DNA from: Streptoalloteichus tenebrarius
GTDB taxonomy: Bacteria; Actinomycetota; Actinomycetes; Mycobacteriales; Pseudonocardiaceae
NCBI RefSeq assembly: GCF_024171885.1
Contig: NZ_JAMTCP010000005.1
Location: forward strand, 164,259 to 228,258
Direction of reading: 5' to 3'
Length of the DNA: 64,000 bases
Under the pieces are notes generated by a model. It made no database searches. It saw only the letters and a list, made by a program, of their open reading frames with translations, and was not told the origin of the DNA. Below, in pieces: positions 63,653-64,000 of the stretch. The position numbers and the translations under genes are program-made. The first letter of the stretch is position 1. Every line of letters begins with the position of its first letter.

Positions 63653-63877
63653 GCGGGACCTCCTCGGCGTGTTCCGGTCGCGGGGATGGCGGGCGGCGGG
63701 CCCCGCCGACGCTTCCCCCTCCAATATGTGGGATTCGTGTCGCGGCAAAGAGTTTTCGGTGTTTCGTCCGCGTTGGGCCGTTCTTCGGCGCATCTCGGAG
63801 GCGCGCTCCGGAACGCGCGACGCGGCCGGGAATTCAGTCCACGTCGAAAGGCGGCGACCGCCGTACGATAACGCGCG

Positions 63878-64000
63878 ATGACCGAGCAGCGAGGGCTTCG
63901 CGAACGGAAGAAGAACAGGACCCGTCGCGCGCTGGCCGACGCCGCCCTGCGGTTGTTCGTCGAGCGCGGATTCCACGCCACCACGGTCGCCGACATCGCG
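63878..64000 (+). CDS. TetR-family regulator, N-terminus only
   Basis: The first 41 codons lie in the window: MTEQRGLRERKKNRTRRALADAALRLFVERGF, then HATTVADIA, the classical TetR helix-turn-helix start. ATG at 63878; TACGAT (63864-63869) indicates a leaderless message. Divergent from the MFS gene with a 225-bp gap. Confidence 0.88.
   Translation, partial: MTEQRGLRERKKNRTRRALADAALRLFVERGFHATTVADIA

Overview
The window is about 73% GC by eye, uses many GTG starts and has several apparently leaderless promoters (TANNNT a few bases before the start codon). It looks like an actinomycete chromosome. Positions 33525-45131 carry the same gene order as Mycobacterium tuberculosis Rv1822-Rv1832: phosphatidyltransferase, DUF881, small basic protein, DUF881, gcvH, garA, ftsR, bifunctional nuclease, MerR, gcvP. 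Together with the Scr1-type XRE/DUF397 pair, this suggests a Pseudonocardiaceae-like filamentous genus. No rRNA, tRNA or CRISPR array was seen.

Left part (1-10.4 kb): a fatty acyl-AMP ligase cut by the window edge, a winged-helix regulator, a methyltransferase/BBE-like oxidoreductase pair, a moeA gene destroyed by two head-to-tail defective IS5-family copies, an FAD monooxygenase and a flavin/F420-type oxidoreductase. Next (10.5-19.3 kb) come a Tat-exported six-hairpin glycosidase-like protein, cobalamin-riboswitch-controlled metE, a two-gene ABC system, and an XRE/DUF397 pair divergent from a small gene across a perfect palindrome.

The most notable region is 19.5-28.4 kb, all on the minus strand. 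A FecD/FecE/FecB-type importer is followed, after a strong hairpin, by a tightly overlapping five-gene operon: PduX-like GHMP (threonine-type) kinase, fold-type II PLP enzyme, ATP-grasp ligase, second ATP-grasp ligase, MFS exporter. This reads as a compact NRPS-free route that phosphorylates a hydroxy-amino acid, replaces the phosphate at the beta carbon, ligates the product into a small peptide or amide, exports it and perhaps re-imports it as a metal complex. I do not recognise it as a described pathway.

The middle (31.4-45.2 kb) is the conserved core block, with glycine cleavage genes and a glycine riboswitch ahead of gcvP. Its DUF881 protein carries an N-terminal tail of seven imperfect ~75-residue repeats. 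The right part (45.2-64 kb) holds an MFS pump with a divergent TetR and a perfect operator, a VWA protein, a glycosylase-like protein, two CNNM/CorC proteins, DoxX, LacI, a POT peptide transporter, a P450, a PspC protein, an SDR, a fructose-1-phosphate-kinase-type sugar kinase, another MFS and the start of a TetR gene. Two spots are gene graveyards: an inverted response-regulator remnant (50.5 kb) and scrambled fragments (54.4-54.8 kb). In-frame tandem repeat expansions recur in at least six unrelated genes.
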